DNA of 38,930 nucleotides from Psychrobacter piscatorii (lineage in GTDB: Bacteria; Pseudomonadota; Gammaproteobacteria; Pseudomonadales; Moraxellaceae): assembly GCF_001444505.1 (NCBI RefSeq), contig NZ_LNDJ01000062.1, forward strand, positions 1 to 38,930. The letters are read 5' to 3'. Below are positions 28,965 to 38,119 of this stretch, piece after piece; the first letter of the stretch is position 1; every line of letters starts with the position of its first letter. The position numbers were made by a program, and so were the translations under genes. The notes under the pieces are model-generated. The model was not told where the DNA came from. It ran no database searches and saw only the letters and a list, made by a program, of their open reading frames with translations.

Positions 28965-30839
28965 ATGAGTTTATTACCATTAACCTTTATATTCCCGCTC
29001 ATTGGCTTTTTGATTTTAGCCTTTATGCGCGACAAATTATCAGAGACGGTCGCAGCGATTGTTGGCGTGGGTAGCATGCTGTTATCAGCATTATGTACGC
29101 TAGTCGTTAGCTATACCTTTTTGACCACCAATCCAGCTGGAACGGTAATTGAAGCTCCGCTATGGACATGGTTCCAAGTTGGCGACTTTGCGCCGCATTT
29201 TGGCTTGAGCTTTGACGGTTTGGCATTGACTATGACAGGCGTCATTACTGGGATTGGCTTTTTGATTCATCTGTTTGCCTCTTGGTATATGAAAGGCGAC
29301 ACTGGCTTTGCCCGTTTCTTTAGCTATATGAATTTGTTCGTGGCCAGTATGCTGTTACTGGTACTCGCAGATGATTTGTTCTTGCTATATCTTGGCTGGG
29401 AAGGCGTGGGTATCTGTTCGTACTTATTGATTGGTTATTATTACCATGACAGAGCCAACGGTCGCGCCGCGATGAAAGCCTTTACCGTCACGCGTGTGGG
29501 TGATGTGTTCTTAGCCTTCGGTTTGTTCTTATTATTCCGCGAATTCGGTACGCTTAATATTCAAGAGATTATCACGCGCGCGCCAGAAGTGTTCGATGTA
29601 AATAACCCAACGATGATGCTTACCACGATGATGTTGGTCGGCGGCGCGATGGGTAAATCAGCGCAGTTGCCACTACACACATGGCTTGCTGATGCGATGG
29701 CAGGTCCAACACCCGTATCGGCATTGATTCACGCGGCAACAATGGTAACGGCTGGCGTTTATCTGATCGCCCGCTTGCATCCATTGTTTGAGTTGACCCC
29801 AGGCATCTTATTATATTGGGTCGGCGGCGTCGGGGCATTGACGCTGGTCGTTGCTGGATTCTGTGCGCTCGCGCAAACAGACATTAAACGTATCCTTGCT
29901 TATTCGACCATGAGTCAAATTGGCTATATGTTCTTAGCGCTTGGCGTGGGTGCGTGGCAAGGGGCAATCTTCCATTTGATGACCCATGCTTTCTTTAAAG
30001 CACTGCTATTCTTATCATCAGGTGCGGTTATTCTTGCGGTACATCATGAGCAAGATATCTTTAAAATGGGCGGTCTGCGTAAAAAGATACCATTGGTATT
30101 TTGGTGTTATATCATTGGTGGCGGTGCGCTCGCTGCGATACCTTGGGTTACCGTTGGTTTTTATTCTAAAGAAGCGATTCTTTGGGAAACTTATGCCACA
30201 GGTCACTTAGTACTATTCTATATGGGTGTGTTCGGCGCATTCTTAACCGCAATCTATACGTTCCGTATGATTTGGATCATATTCTTCGGTGAAGAAAAAA
30301 CCCATGCGCACAAGCTATCAGGGGTGTCGTACTGGTTACCTTTAACGGTATTACTTGTATTGTCTACCGCTGTTGGTGCTTGGATTACACCGCCACTACA
30401 AGGTGTATTGCCAGAGAGCGTGGGTCATCTATTAGAAGTCGCGGGTCAAGACCACGCCAAGCACACCGCAGAGTATATCGCGATGGGTGCAATGGCAGCA
30501 GGTTTGATATTGGCGGCATTACTATATGTGGTCAATAAAGGACGTATGCTCACGAGCTTTAAGCGCTCACGTATTGGTGGGGCGCTATATCACTGGTGCT
30601 ATCACGGTCTAGGTTTTGATGCGCTATACGATATAATTTTTGTAAAACCCTTTTTGTTCATCGGCCGCTTATTAAAAGCCGACCCTATCGATAAAACGTG
30701 GCTATTCTTGCCTAAGCTGGCTTCGGCAGGTAATAAAGTATTGTCTGCGACGCAAACAGGGTCTCTTCGAGGTTATGCCACAAGCTTTGGCTTGGGTATG
30801 GCTGTATTGCTGGTGCTGGTAATGATGACGGTGGTGTAA
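28965..30839 (+). CDS. nuoL: NADH-quinone oxidoreductase subunit L
   Basis: Largest antiporter-like pump subunit, with the lateral helix at its C-terminus. Seen: about 14 hydrophobic helices, LGWEGVGICSYLLIGYYYHD with the conserved Glu, PLHTWLADAMAGPTPVSALI, the adjacent HAATMVTAGVYL, and LAQTDIKRILAYSTMSQIGY. The long amphipathic segment around residues 490-560 and a final membrane anchor match NuoL (E. coli 613; here 624). AAGGA lies 7 bases before the ATG; the gap from nuoK is 4 bases. Confidence 0.97.
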   Translation: MSLLPLTFIFPLIGFLILAFMRDKLSETVAAIVGVGSMLLSALCTLVVSYTFLTTNPAGTVIEAPLWTWFQVGDFAPHFGLSFDGLALTMTGVITGIGFLIHLFASWYMKGDTGFARFFSYMNLFVASMLLLVLADDLFLLYLGWEGVGICSYLLIGYYYHDRANGRAAMKAFTVTRVGDVFLAFGLFLLFREFGTLNIQEIITRAPEVFDVNNPTMMLTTMMLVGGAMGKSAQLPLHTWLADAMAGPTPVSALIHAATMVTAGVYLIARLHPLFELTPGILLYWVGGVGALTLVVAGFCALAQTDIKRILAYSTMSQIGYMFLALGVGAWQGAIFHLMTHAFFKALLFLSSGAVILAVHHEQDIFKMGGLRKKIPLVFWCYIIGGGALAAIPWVTVGFYSKEAILWETYATGHLVLFYMGVFGAFLTAIYTFRMIWIIFFGEEKTHAHKLSGVSYWLPLTVLLVLSTAVGAWITPPLQGVLPESVGHLLEVAGQDHAKHTAEYIAMGAMAAGLILAALLYVVNKGRMLTSFKRSRIGGALYHWCYHGLGFDALYDIIFVKPFLFIGRLLKADPIDKTWLFLPKLASAGNKVLSATQTGSLRGYATSFGLGMAVLLVLVMMTVV

Positions 30840-30841
30840 AG

Positions 30842-32467
30842 ATGATGGAGTTACAACAAACGTGGATGCTGCCAGCATTAATCGCAATTCCTTTTATTGC
30901 AGGATTGCTATGCTGGTTGGTGGAGCGATTTAATAAACGTCTGCCGCGCTGGATTGCCTTGATCGGTATGATGTTGACCTTTGCTTTGTCATTAGTACTT
31001 TGGCAGCAGGGTGATTTTAGCGGTATGAGTAAGCAGGTCATCGCGCCAGATGCTGCCGTGCCTTGGGTCGCTGAATTTAGTGTGCCGTGGATACCGAGCT
31101 TTGGTATTAGCTTTCACTTGGCGTTAGATGGTTTGTCACTGATGATGGTAGCCTTAACAGGCTTGCTTGGTGTGGCAGCTGTTGCCTGTTCGTGGAATGA
31201 GATTCAGCGCCGCGTTGGCTTTTTCCACCTAAACTTGCTATGGAGTTTGGGCGGCGTCATCGGTGTTTTCTTAGCGATTGATTTATTCTTATTCTTCTTC
31301 TTTTGGGAGATGATGCTGGTTCCTATCTATTTCTTGATCGCGCTTTGGGGTCATGATGTGGTTGGCAAAACCAAAGAATACGCCGCAACCAAATTCTTTA
31401 TCTATACCCAAGCGTCTGGGCTTATCATGCTCATCGGTATTTTGGTATTGGTCATTATCAGCTACGCCCAAACAGGGTTAGTAAGCTTTAACTATAATGA
31501 CTTGCTCGGTACGTCACTTGGCGGCTGGGAATATCCCATTATGCTGTGCTTCTTCATTGGTTTTGCGGTGAAGTTGCCAATTATTCCGTTCCACGGCTGG
31601 TTGCCAGATGCGCATGCGCAAGCACCAACGGCAGGTTCGGTGGATTTGGCAGGTGTGCTCATTAAAACTGCTGCCTATGGTTTGATTCGTTTTGTGTTGC
31701 CGCTATTCCCAGTCGCATCTCAAGAGTTTGCACCGATTGCGATAACCTTAGGTACGATTGGTATCTTCTACGGTGCTTGGCTCGCGTTTATGCAGACCGA
31801 CATGAAGCGTTTGCTAGCGTATACCAGTGTCTCGCACATGGGCTTTGTGGTACTAGCAATCTATGCTGGAACATTACTCAGCTTACAAGGTCTGATGATT
31901 CAGATGCTTGCGCACGGGCTTAGCTCGGCGGCACTATTTATCATGGCAGGGCAGCTATATGAGCGTCTGCATACACGTGATTTGACCTTGATGGGCGGTA
32001 TGTGGGGACAGTTCCGTTACTACGCACCGATCTTGATGTTCTTCTGTGCAGCGTTGCTTGGTATTCCAGGTACAGGTAACTTCATTGGCGAGTTCATGAT
32101 TTTGTTTGGCTCATTTGCTCAGTATCCTGTGTTTGTAGTGTTTGCGACATTCAGCTTGGTGCTTGCAGGTCTATACTCGCTTATTTTGATTCATCGAGCG
32201 TTATTTGGTGAAAACAACATCGCTGCATTGGCAGAGCGAGAGACTAAGTCACATGGTTTGCCTGCACGTAGATTAAAAGATTTGGGCAAGCGCGAGCTGT
32301 CATTACTATTGATGTTAGCGGCTGGTTTGGTATGGCTCGGATTATATCCACAGCCGTTCCTTGATACCTCAAGTCACGCGATGCAGTGGATCAACAACGC
32401 ATATATATACAGTCAAGTGACACAGGTAGATGCGTCGCAACTGCTTGATGTAATGGAGGCACGTTAA
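30842..32467 (+). CDS. nuoM: NADH-quinone oxidoreductase subunit M
   Basis: Second antiporter-like proton-pump subunit. Markers are FFFWEMMLVPIYFLIALWG with the helix-5 Glu, LPIIPFHGWLPDAHAQAPTA, AGVLIKTAAYGLIRFVLPLF with the central Lys, and FMQTDMKRLLAYTSVSHMGF. The length of 541 compares with 509 in E. coli; the C-terminus after the last helix is somewhat longer. ATG lies 2 bases after the nuoL stop. Met2 is also possible. No strong ribosome binding site, so translation probably depends on nuoL. Confidence 0.97.
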   Translation: MMELQQTWMLPALIAIPFIAGLLCWLVERFNKRLPRWIALIGMMLTFALSLVLWQQGDFSGMSKQVIAPDAAVPWVAEFSVPWIPSFGISFHLALDGLSLMMVALTGLLGVAAVACSWNEIQRRVGFFHLNLLWSLGGVIGVFLAIDLFLFFFFWEMMLVPIYFLIALWGHDVVGKTKEYAATKFFIYTQASGLIMLIGILVLVIISYAQTGLVSFNYNDLLGTSLGGWEYPIMLCFFIGFAVKLPIIPFHGWLPDAHAQAPTAGSVDLAGVLIKTAAYGLIRFVLPLFPVASQEFAPIAITLGTIGIFYGAWLAFMQTDMKRLLAYTSVSHMGFVVLAIYAGTLLSLQGLMIQMLAHGLSSAALFIMAGQLYERLHTRDLTLMGGMWGQFRYYAPILMFFCAALLGIPGTGNFIGEFMILFGSFAQYPVFVVFATFSLVLAGLYSLILIHRALFGENNIAALAERETKSHGLPARRLKDLGKRELSLLLMLAAGLVWLGLYPQPFLDTSSHAMQWINNAYIYSQVTQVDASQLLDVMEAR

Positions 32468-32470
32468 GTC

Positions 32471-33949
32471 ATGAATGAGATTACAATGAATGATTTGATA
32501 GGGCTTGTGCCTTACGCGCCGATTATCGCCGTGGTGATTACGGTACTCGTGGTGATGATTGCCATCACTATCAATCGCTCGCATATGGTCACTGGTACAA
32601 TCACCGTAGTCGGTTTGAATATTGCTCTGGTTACGTTACTTGGGCAAATGACGGGCTTTATTGAAAGCGGGGCTATTGCGCCAAATGCTGAGCAGTTATT
32701 TGTGATTGATAACTTTGCTCAGTTCAATATGGTGATAGTTCTAGTTTGTGCCTTGGCGTGTTGTACGCTATCCTATGCGTACTTGGCCGATCTAAAAGAC
32801 AATAAAGAAGAGCTATACTTGCTCATGCTGCTATCGACCATTGGTGCATTACTCATGGTAAGCGCGCAGCATATGGCATCATTCTTTATGAGTCTTGAGA
32901 TGCTGTCAGTGCCTTTATATGGTTTGCTCGCTTATACTTATATGCGTAACCGCTCGCTTGAATCAGGACTAAAATATCTAGTATTGTCGGCGACAGCGTC
33001 AGCGACTTTACTCATGGGTATGGCCTTTATCTATGCAGAAGTAGGCTCGTTGGCATTTAAGCCAATCAGTATGGTGCTAGGCAATATTTTTGAATCGCCA
33101 CTACTGATATTGGGTGCGGCGATGATGATGTTTGGTATCGCCTTTAAGCTTTCTGCAGCTCCCTTTCATATGTGGACGCCAGATGTTTATGAAGGCGCGC
33201 CTGTCCCTATTGCGACCTTTTTGGCGTCTGTCTCAAAAGTTGCCATGATGGCGCTAGCGGTTCGATTCTTAATCGATACCTCTTTATTGGCATTGCCATC
33301 GGTGCAAATGTTATTAATGGTGATGGCAACCTTGTCTATCTTGGTAGGTAACTTGTTGGCTGTGCGTCAGACCAGCCTCAAACGTCTATTGGGTTACTCA
33401 TCCATTGCCCATATGGGTTATGTGATGATCGTCATCGTCAGTATTGGCGCTGCTGCTGATAGCATCTCTAGTATGTATATGGCGGTGTATGCCTTTACGT
33501 CTATCGGTGCTTTTGGTGTGGTGACATTGATGTCGAGTCCATATCGCCTGTCTGGTGAGGCCGATGAGCTGACACATTATCAAGGGCTATTCTGGCGTCG
33601 TCCAGTATTGACGGCTGTGATGACTATCATGATGTTATCACTGGCTGGTATTCCATTGACCGCCGGCTTTATCACCAAGCTATTTGCGATATTGGCTGCT
33701 GTACAAGGAACCAACTGGTTCTTAGCAGCGATGATTATCCTAGGTAGTGCGATTGGTCTATTCTACTACTTGCGCGTGTTACTCACACTATTCAAACGTC
33801 CTAAGCAGTTCATCGAGTTTGACGTGTCCGGACAATGGGGTATTCGTACCGGCGGTATTATGGTTATTGCGGTGACGGCAATTATCCTGTTCTTTGGTAT
33901 TTTGCCAAATAGTATGATCGAATGGGCAAGCTTGGCTCGTATTTGGTAG
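32471..33949 (+). CDS. nuoN: NADH-quinone oxidoreductase subunit N
   Basis: Third antiporter-like pump subunit and last gene of the operon. Markers are FFMSLEMLSVPLYGLLAYTY with the conserved Glu, APFHMWTPDVYEGAPVPIAT, FLASVSKVAMMALAVRF with the Lys, and LKRLLGYSSIAHMGYVMI. The length of 492 matches E. coli (485). GGAGG lies 11 bases before the ATG. It is followed by a strong terminator 65 bp downstream. Confidence 0.97.
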   Translation: MNEITMNDLIGLVPYAPIIAVVITVLVVMIAITINRSHMVTGTITVVGLNIALVTLLGQMTGFIESGAIAPNAEQLFVIDNFAQFNMVIVLVCALACCTLSYAYLADLKDNKEELYLLMLLSTIGALLMVSAQHMASFFMSLEMLSVPLYGLLAYTYMRNRSLESGLKYLVLSATASATLLMGMAFIYAEVGSLAFKPISMVLGNIFESPLLILGAAMMMFGIAFKLSAAPFHMWTPDVYEGAPVPIATFLASVSKVAMMALAVRFLIDTSLLALPSVQMLLMVMATLSILVGNLLAVRQTSLKRLLGYSSIAHMGYVMIVIVSIGAAADSISSMYMAVYAFTSIGAFGVVTLMSSPYRLSGEADELTHYQGLFWRRPVLTAVMTIMMLSLAGIPLTAGFITKLFAILAAVQGTNWFLAAMIILGSAIGLFYYLRVLLTLFKRPKQFIEFDVSGQWGIRTGGIMVIAVTAIILFFGILPNSMIEWASLARIW

Positions 33950-34013
33950 ATTCAATGATTTATGCGATAAGATAAGCCATTTGTTGCTTATCTGTTGTTA
34001 CGGTTAAAAAACC

Positions 34014-34055
34014 AAGATGCGCCCGCTTTATGATAAGCTTGGCGCATCTTTTTTT
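34014..34055 (+). terminator. rho-independent terminator of the nuo operon
   Basis: 10-bp perfect stem AAGATGCGCC/GGCGCATCTT (34014-34023 and 34041-34050), 17-base loop, then a run of Ts to about 34055. It lies 65 bp after the nuoN stop and ends the 16-kb nuo transcript. Confidence 0.85.
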
Positions 34056-34126
34056 GCTTAATTTTTGTCTTTGGCAAACTTATCTTATAAAAATACCATT
34101 TAATAAAATATGAGTGATGAACAGTT

Positions 34127-34954
34127 ATGAGTGATAATATTCAAACGGTAACGGTACTCAGCAAAACCACATGGACGCCAAATTTATTTAGCTTTACCGT
34201 CAGCCGTCCTGATAGTTTTAAGTTTACTGCCGGACAGTTTGTGCGCTTGGGTGTCAATCCCAGCCAGTTGAAATATTACCAACAGGTTAAGGCAAGTGAT
34301 GAAGTCTCTAATGAAGCATTGAATGAAGATATCTTTCGAGCGTATTCGATTGTGTCTTCGCCCTTTGATGAGGTACTAGAGTTTTTTTCTATTGTTATTC
34401 CTGACGGTGCTTTTACCTCACAGTTGCAGCATCTACAAGTGGGCGATGAGCTATTACTTAATACCATGCCATTTGGGTTTTTGACCTTGGCGCGTTACCA
34501 AAAACCCCTGCCTAAGGACTTGTGGCTGCTTGCCACAGGCACTGGTCTTGCACCATTTTTATCGATGCTACAAGACCTAAAGACATGGGAAGATTACGAG
34601 CATATCGTGCTAGCCTATAGCGCACGCTCGACGGATGAGCTTGCGTACGTTGAGCAAATCGAGCGCTTGCAAGACGATTTTGGCTCGCTGGTTGATAATC
34701 CTGCAAAGCTGATTTTCATTCCTATCGTCACCCGTGAGTCTGTCGACGGCGCGTTATCAGAGCGACTACCAAAGCTGTTATTAGAAGGCACGTTGCAAGC
34801 GCGCGCGGGTATCGATTTGGATGTCGATACGACGCATGTCATGCTATGTGGTAACCCAGATATGGTGGATGATACCAAAGAGGCATTGAAGACACTAGGA
34901 TTGGTGATGAATCGCCGAGGTGAGGGTAATATCGCTGTTGAGAACTATTGGTAG
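34127..34954 (+). CDS. fpr: ferredoxin/flavodoxin-NADP+ reductase
   Basis: FAD enzyme that exchanges electrons between NADPH and ferredoxin or flavodoxin, usually for Fe-S repair and oxidative-stress defence. The FAD motif RAYSIVSSP is at 71-79, the NADP loop LATGTGLAPFLSM at 135-147, and CGNPDMVDDTK follows near 245. The C-terminus is RGEGNIAVENYW with an aromatic final residue, as in the bacterial Fpr type. The length of 275 compares with about 250-258 in relatives; part of the excess is a polar loop around residues 48-68. Stands alone between two terminators. Confidence 0.94.
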   Translation: MSDNIQTVTVLSKTTWTPNLFSFTVSRPDSFKFTAGQFVRLGVNPSQLKYYQQVKASDEVSNEALNEDIFRAYSIVSSPFDEVLEFFSIVIPDGAFTSQLQHLQVGDELLLNTMPFGFLTLARYQKPLPKDLWLLATGTGLAPFLSMLQDLKTWEDYEHIVLAYSARSTDELAYVEQIERLQDDFGSLVDNPAKLIFIPIVTRESVDGALSERLPKLLLEGTLQARAGIDLDVDTTHVMLCGNPDMVDDTKEALKTLGLVMNRRGEGNIAVENYW

Positions 34955-34981
34955 GGGCAGCTGACGATTGTCTTATTTAAT

Positions 34982-35032
34982 AAAAAACGCTACATCTATC
35001 AGGCTAATAACCTGTGAGATGTAGCGTTTTTT
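34982..35032. terminator. bidirectional terminator between fpr and the unknown gene
   Basis: 16-bp perfect stem AAAAAACGCTACATCT/AGATGTAGCGTTTTTT (34982-34997 and 35017-35032), with an inner CAGG/CCTG pair. A/T tracts on both sides allow it to end fpr on the plus strand and the gene at 35055 on the minus strand. Confidence 0.9.
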
Positions 35033-35054
35033 TGGAGACATAATTTATGGATCG

Positions 35055-35834
35055 TTATTCTTGGCTGGGTTCGGTGGCATCGTCTACAGGGTTGATAGGG
35101 CCTTGCATCAATTGCGGCTCATCATCGTCGCTAATGATATCTTCGTTATTGCTTGAGGCCAATAAGTCACGATAGTTAATCTGCGCCTTCAAAACCATTT
35201 GCTCTTCTTCAAGCTTTCCATAGTTGACCTGTACTTTATATAGCGTACTCATGATCTTTTTGTTGTTTTTTAGCCAACGGTTAATATCGAGGTAAATCAC
35301 TTCATCTTTTGGGCGAGCAATATTGACGTAGGAGAGAATAAAGCCCAATGGGTCTTTTTTGAGGACGCTATGATAAAACCAAATAGCAAGCTTGATCCCT
35401 TGGCGCTTAACAAAAGACTCGCAGCGTAGATTTAATATATCGGTATACGTCTGCTGACCAAACACAAAACGTTGGACATTACGATCTAGCTGCACATGTA
35501 TCAAACTAAAATTACTGGCCACTTCAGCGTAAATACCGCCAGCATCAACCGTACAGTATAAGCGAAACCAGTCATCATGTATTTCAACGCGCAGCTCTAG
35601 TATGGCTTTTACATTATCCGTTACAAAGCTTTGTAGCGCCTCGTTGACGTATTTTTGTGCGACTGGTAGGGATATCTCATCTTCGAGTTTGTCTGTCGTT
35701 TTATGATAGATGTCTTTAACCGATTGAGCGATACGCTCCCAACCACTATCAAGTGACTCGTCAAAACGATAGCCGATGTTCTCAAAGAACTCGTCAAAAC
35801 TGTCTGAATTATTCACGTTATCAAAGTCGCTCAA
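35055..35834 (-). CDS. unrecognised soluble protein, TTG start
   Basis: I do not recognise the family. The product is about 259 residues, acidic, with no signal peptide or membrane segment. It begins with an Asp/Asn-rich stretch, then a helix with Trp (LDSGWERIAQSVKDIYHK), a central mixed alpha/beta part with aromatic residues (HDDWFRLYCTVDAGGIYAEV; GIKLAIWFYHSVLKKDPLGF), a Lys-rich helix, and an acidic C-terminal tail (ISDDDEPQLMQG). I start at TTG 35834 because AAGGA lies 8 bases upstream; an ATG at 35873 is open but has no ribosome binding site and adds a hydrophobic 13-residue piece. Transcribed towards fpr and diverging from the TonB-family gene. Coding is supported by length and composition. 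Confidence 0.7.
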   Translation of the reverse strand: MSDFDNVNNSDSFDEFFENIGYRFDESLDSGWERIAQSVKDIYHKTTDKLEDEISLPVAQKYVNEALQSFVTDNVKAILELRVEIHDDWFRLYCTVDAGGIYAEVASNFSLIHVQLDRNVQRFVFGQQTYTDILNLRCESFVKRQGIKLAIWFYHSVLKKDPLGFILSYVNIARPKDEVIYLDINRWLKNNKKIMSTLYKVQVNYGKLEEEQMVLKAQINYRDLLASSNNEDIISDDDEPQLMQGPINPVDDATEPSQE

Positions 35835-36185
35835 ACTTATTATCCTTATAATTATAGGGCTTAGCACTACCATTCTAAAACAGTATATAACAAATACCGT
35901 GGCTTCAAAATGGACACATGCGTTTTATGACAATTCATTTGATATCATGAGTGTTATACCTGTTTTATAATGTTTTTGTCGATATAGTTTTTCTTAAGGC
36001 GATAAATGTTTTATTAAATGAATCAAAGGTCATAAACACTGAAGGATTAGGTCAAAACTATGCCATTGATGGTTAGGCTAGCGACATAGTTTTATGTCAT
36101 GTTATGATAGCGCCGACATATATCGTGCATATCACTACATGCTCATTTATAAATCATACGCCTTACCTATCAGCTGAGACCCATT
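35835..36185. promoter_or_regulatory. 351-bp divergent intergenic region
   Basis: No gene. It must hold promoters for the unknown gene (minus) and the TonB-family gene (plus). It contains two overlapping hairpins: AAAACTATG/CATAGTTTT (36054-36062 and 36085-36093), and GACATA/TATGTC with a 4-base loop (36083-36098). They share bases and cannot both form. No Fur-like box was found by eye. Confidence 0.45.
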
Positions 36186-37073
36186 GTGGCCTATATCAAA
36201 GACTCACAGAGCTACCATTTTTCGGCGCAGCCTCCCAAGCGTGATGTGAGCTTACCTGTAGCGATTATCATTGCGGTCGCCATACACGTACTGATTATTT
36301 TTGGCATCAGCTTTTCGATGGGTAAAGACCCTGCGGCCATGATGCAAGATGTGGCAAAGGCGCTCACCGATAATATGCAGCCAAACGAAGACGCGCATTT
36401 TATTGCCAACGCATCACAAGAAGGCGGCGGTACCATAGAGGAGCGACTGAGACAAGAGAATGACCAAATGAGTCCATTGTCTGCTGAGCAAATGAGCGAG
36501 ACACAAGACGTCATTAATCTACAGCGCCAAGTTCGACAGCAGCGCTACCAAGAGAGCTATCTGCGCACCACGTTAAGCTGGCGTCAGGCGAGCGTAGAGT
36601 CGGATAATGATAGCAAACAAGCACAAGATGACATCATGGCACAAGAGGAGCGTTTGCGTAAGCAAATCGCTACTTTAGAAGCGCAATTGTCTCAACGTCA
36701 GCAAGTCTATGCAACCAAATCCAAAGTGGTCACTATGGATAGTAACTCGACCACGCGCGGGGCAGCAGCTGACTATATCAATACCTTCCGTGAGCATGTC
36801 GAGCGTGTCGGCAATCTGCATTATCCTGTTCAAGCACGGGCGCAAGGCATTACGGGTGAAGTGCGGCTCATGGTCATCATTAGTAACAATGGCAATATTA
36901 AAGCCATTCGTCTGCTAGAAAGCTCAAATTCGACGATACTGGATGAGGCCGCAAAACAGTCAGTACGACAAGCAGCACCTTTTGGACAATTTACCAAAGA
37001 GATGAGTGATATTGTCGAGTTACGACTGATACGTACTTATCGCTATAGCGATGAAGTGGATGTCACCTACTAA
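36186..37073 (+). CDS. tonB: TonB-family energy transducer without proline-rich region
   Basis: Inner-membrane anchored periplasmic protein expected to pass proton-motive energy to outer-membrane receptors. One membrane helix at 22-44 (LPVAIIIAVAIHVLIIFGIS) contains a His as in TonB. Residues about 95-190 form a Gln/Arg/Glu-rich coiled coil in place of the usual Pro-rich spacer. The C-terminal 90 residues fit the TonB C-terminal domain (LHYPVQARAQGITGEVRLMV, AAKQSVRQAAPFG). It starts at GTG 36186; no ATG is available before the membrane helix. No exbB or exbD adjoins. It could be a specialised paralogue (such as the TonB3 group linked to pili) or a TolA-like protein. Confidence 0.75.
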   Translation: MAYIKDSQSYHFSAQPPKRDVSLPVAIIIAVAIHVLIIFGISFSMGKDPAAMMQDVAKALTDNMQPNEDAHFIANASQEGGGTIEERLRQENDQMSPLSAEQMSETQDVINLQRQVRQQRYQESYLRTTLSWRQASVESDNDSKQAQDDIMAQEERLRKQIATLEAQLSQRQQVYATKSKVVTMDSNSTTRGAAADYINTFREHVERVGNLHYPVQARAQGITGEVRLMVIISNNGNIKAIRLLESSNSTILDEAAKQSVRQAAPFGQFTKEMSDIVELRLIRTYRYSDEVDVTY

Positions 37074-37232
37074 CGCCACAAAACGAAAACTACAAAACTA
37101 AAACTACAAAAAATCAGTGACACGATAAATAAACATAGAATATCAACGAATACGTCATAATATTTGACGACAATAATTAAGATTAATCGACACTCAAATT
37201 TATAACACACCGCTATCGAGTAAAGAGTTAGT

Positions 37233-38108
37233 ATGGAATTTTTAGGTTTTACAGTAGATGTTGCAACGCTCACCAGCAATGCATTAGAGATAGTCATCAA
37301 GGTGGCTTTGGCAATAATTATATTTATCGTTGGACGTTGGCTTGCCAAAAAAGCCGTCGACTTTTTTGGCCGTCTCATGGCGCGTAGTCATTTAGATGAA
37401 ACAGTCTCTGGCTTTTTAAGCCGTCTGTTGTATGGCGTGCTATTGGTTGTCGTAGTCTTAGCTGCACTTAGCAAAGTTGGCGTACAGACCACCTCGGTCG
37501 TTGCTATATTGGGCGGTGCCGCGGTTGCAGTTGGTTTGTCACTAAAGGATCAATTATCAAATTTTGCCGCTGGCATTATGATCGTGACTTTTCGCCCATT
37601 TGTACGCGGTGATTATGTGCAGATCAGCAGCTATACGGGTACAGTGACAGAGATTACCTTGGTCAACACGCATCTAACGACCATTAACAATCATGACATC
37701 ATTATTCCGAATAGCGACATCACAACCTCAGCGGTGGTCAACTATACAGCACTACCCAATCGCCGCGTCGATATCACCGTGGGCATTGGCTATGATGCAG
37801 ATATCAAAACGGCCAAAGATCTGATGCTGAGCCTCGCCAGAAATAACCCGTTATCTTTTACCGATCCTGAGCCTATTGTACGAGTGACCAATCTTGGTGA
37901 CAATTCAGTTGATTTGACATTGAACGTGTGGACAACCAATGCTGATTGGTGGACCATGCAGTGCCAGTTGCTTGAGCAGTTCAAACACGCATTGGATGAT
38001 GAGAAGATTGAGATTCCATTCCCGCAGCGTAGCGTCCATGTCAAAGGTTTGGATCAAATGATCAATCAAATGGGTCAAGCGCAAAAGCTGCTGACCACTA
38101 AAGATTGA
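37233..38108 (+). CDS. mscS: small-conductance mechanosensitive channel
   Basis: Membrane-tension valve releasing solutes after osmotic downshock. Helices lie at about 15-36, 64-82 and 88-120. The pore helix reads GGAAVAVGLSLKDQLSNFAA, the Gly/Ala-packed MscS signature. A beta domain (FRPFVRGDYVQI, TTINNHDIIIPNSDI) and an alpha/beta cytoplasmic domain follow. The length of 291 is close to E. coli MscS (286). AAGAG precedes the ATG. The gene converges with ybeY, 11 bases apart, with no clear terminator between them. Confidence 0.94.
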   Translation: MEFLGFTVDVATLTSNALEIVIKVALAIIIFIVGRWLAKKAVDFFGRLMARSHLDETVSGFLSRLLYGVLLVVVVLAALSKVGVQTTSVVAILGGAAVAVGLSLKDQLSNFAAGIMIVTFRPFVRGDYVQISSYTGTVTEITLVNTHLTTINNHDIIIPNSDITTSAVVNYTALPNRRVDITVGIGYDADIKTAKDLMLSLARNNPLSFTDPEPIVRVTNLGDNSVDLTLNVWTTNADWWTMQCQLLEQFKHALDDEKIEIPFPQRSVHVKGLDQMINQMGQAQKLLTTKD

Positions 38109-38119
38109 TTGAGACTGAA

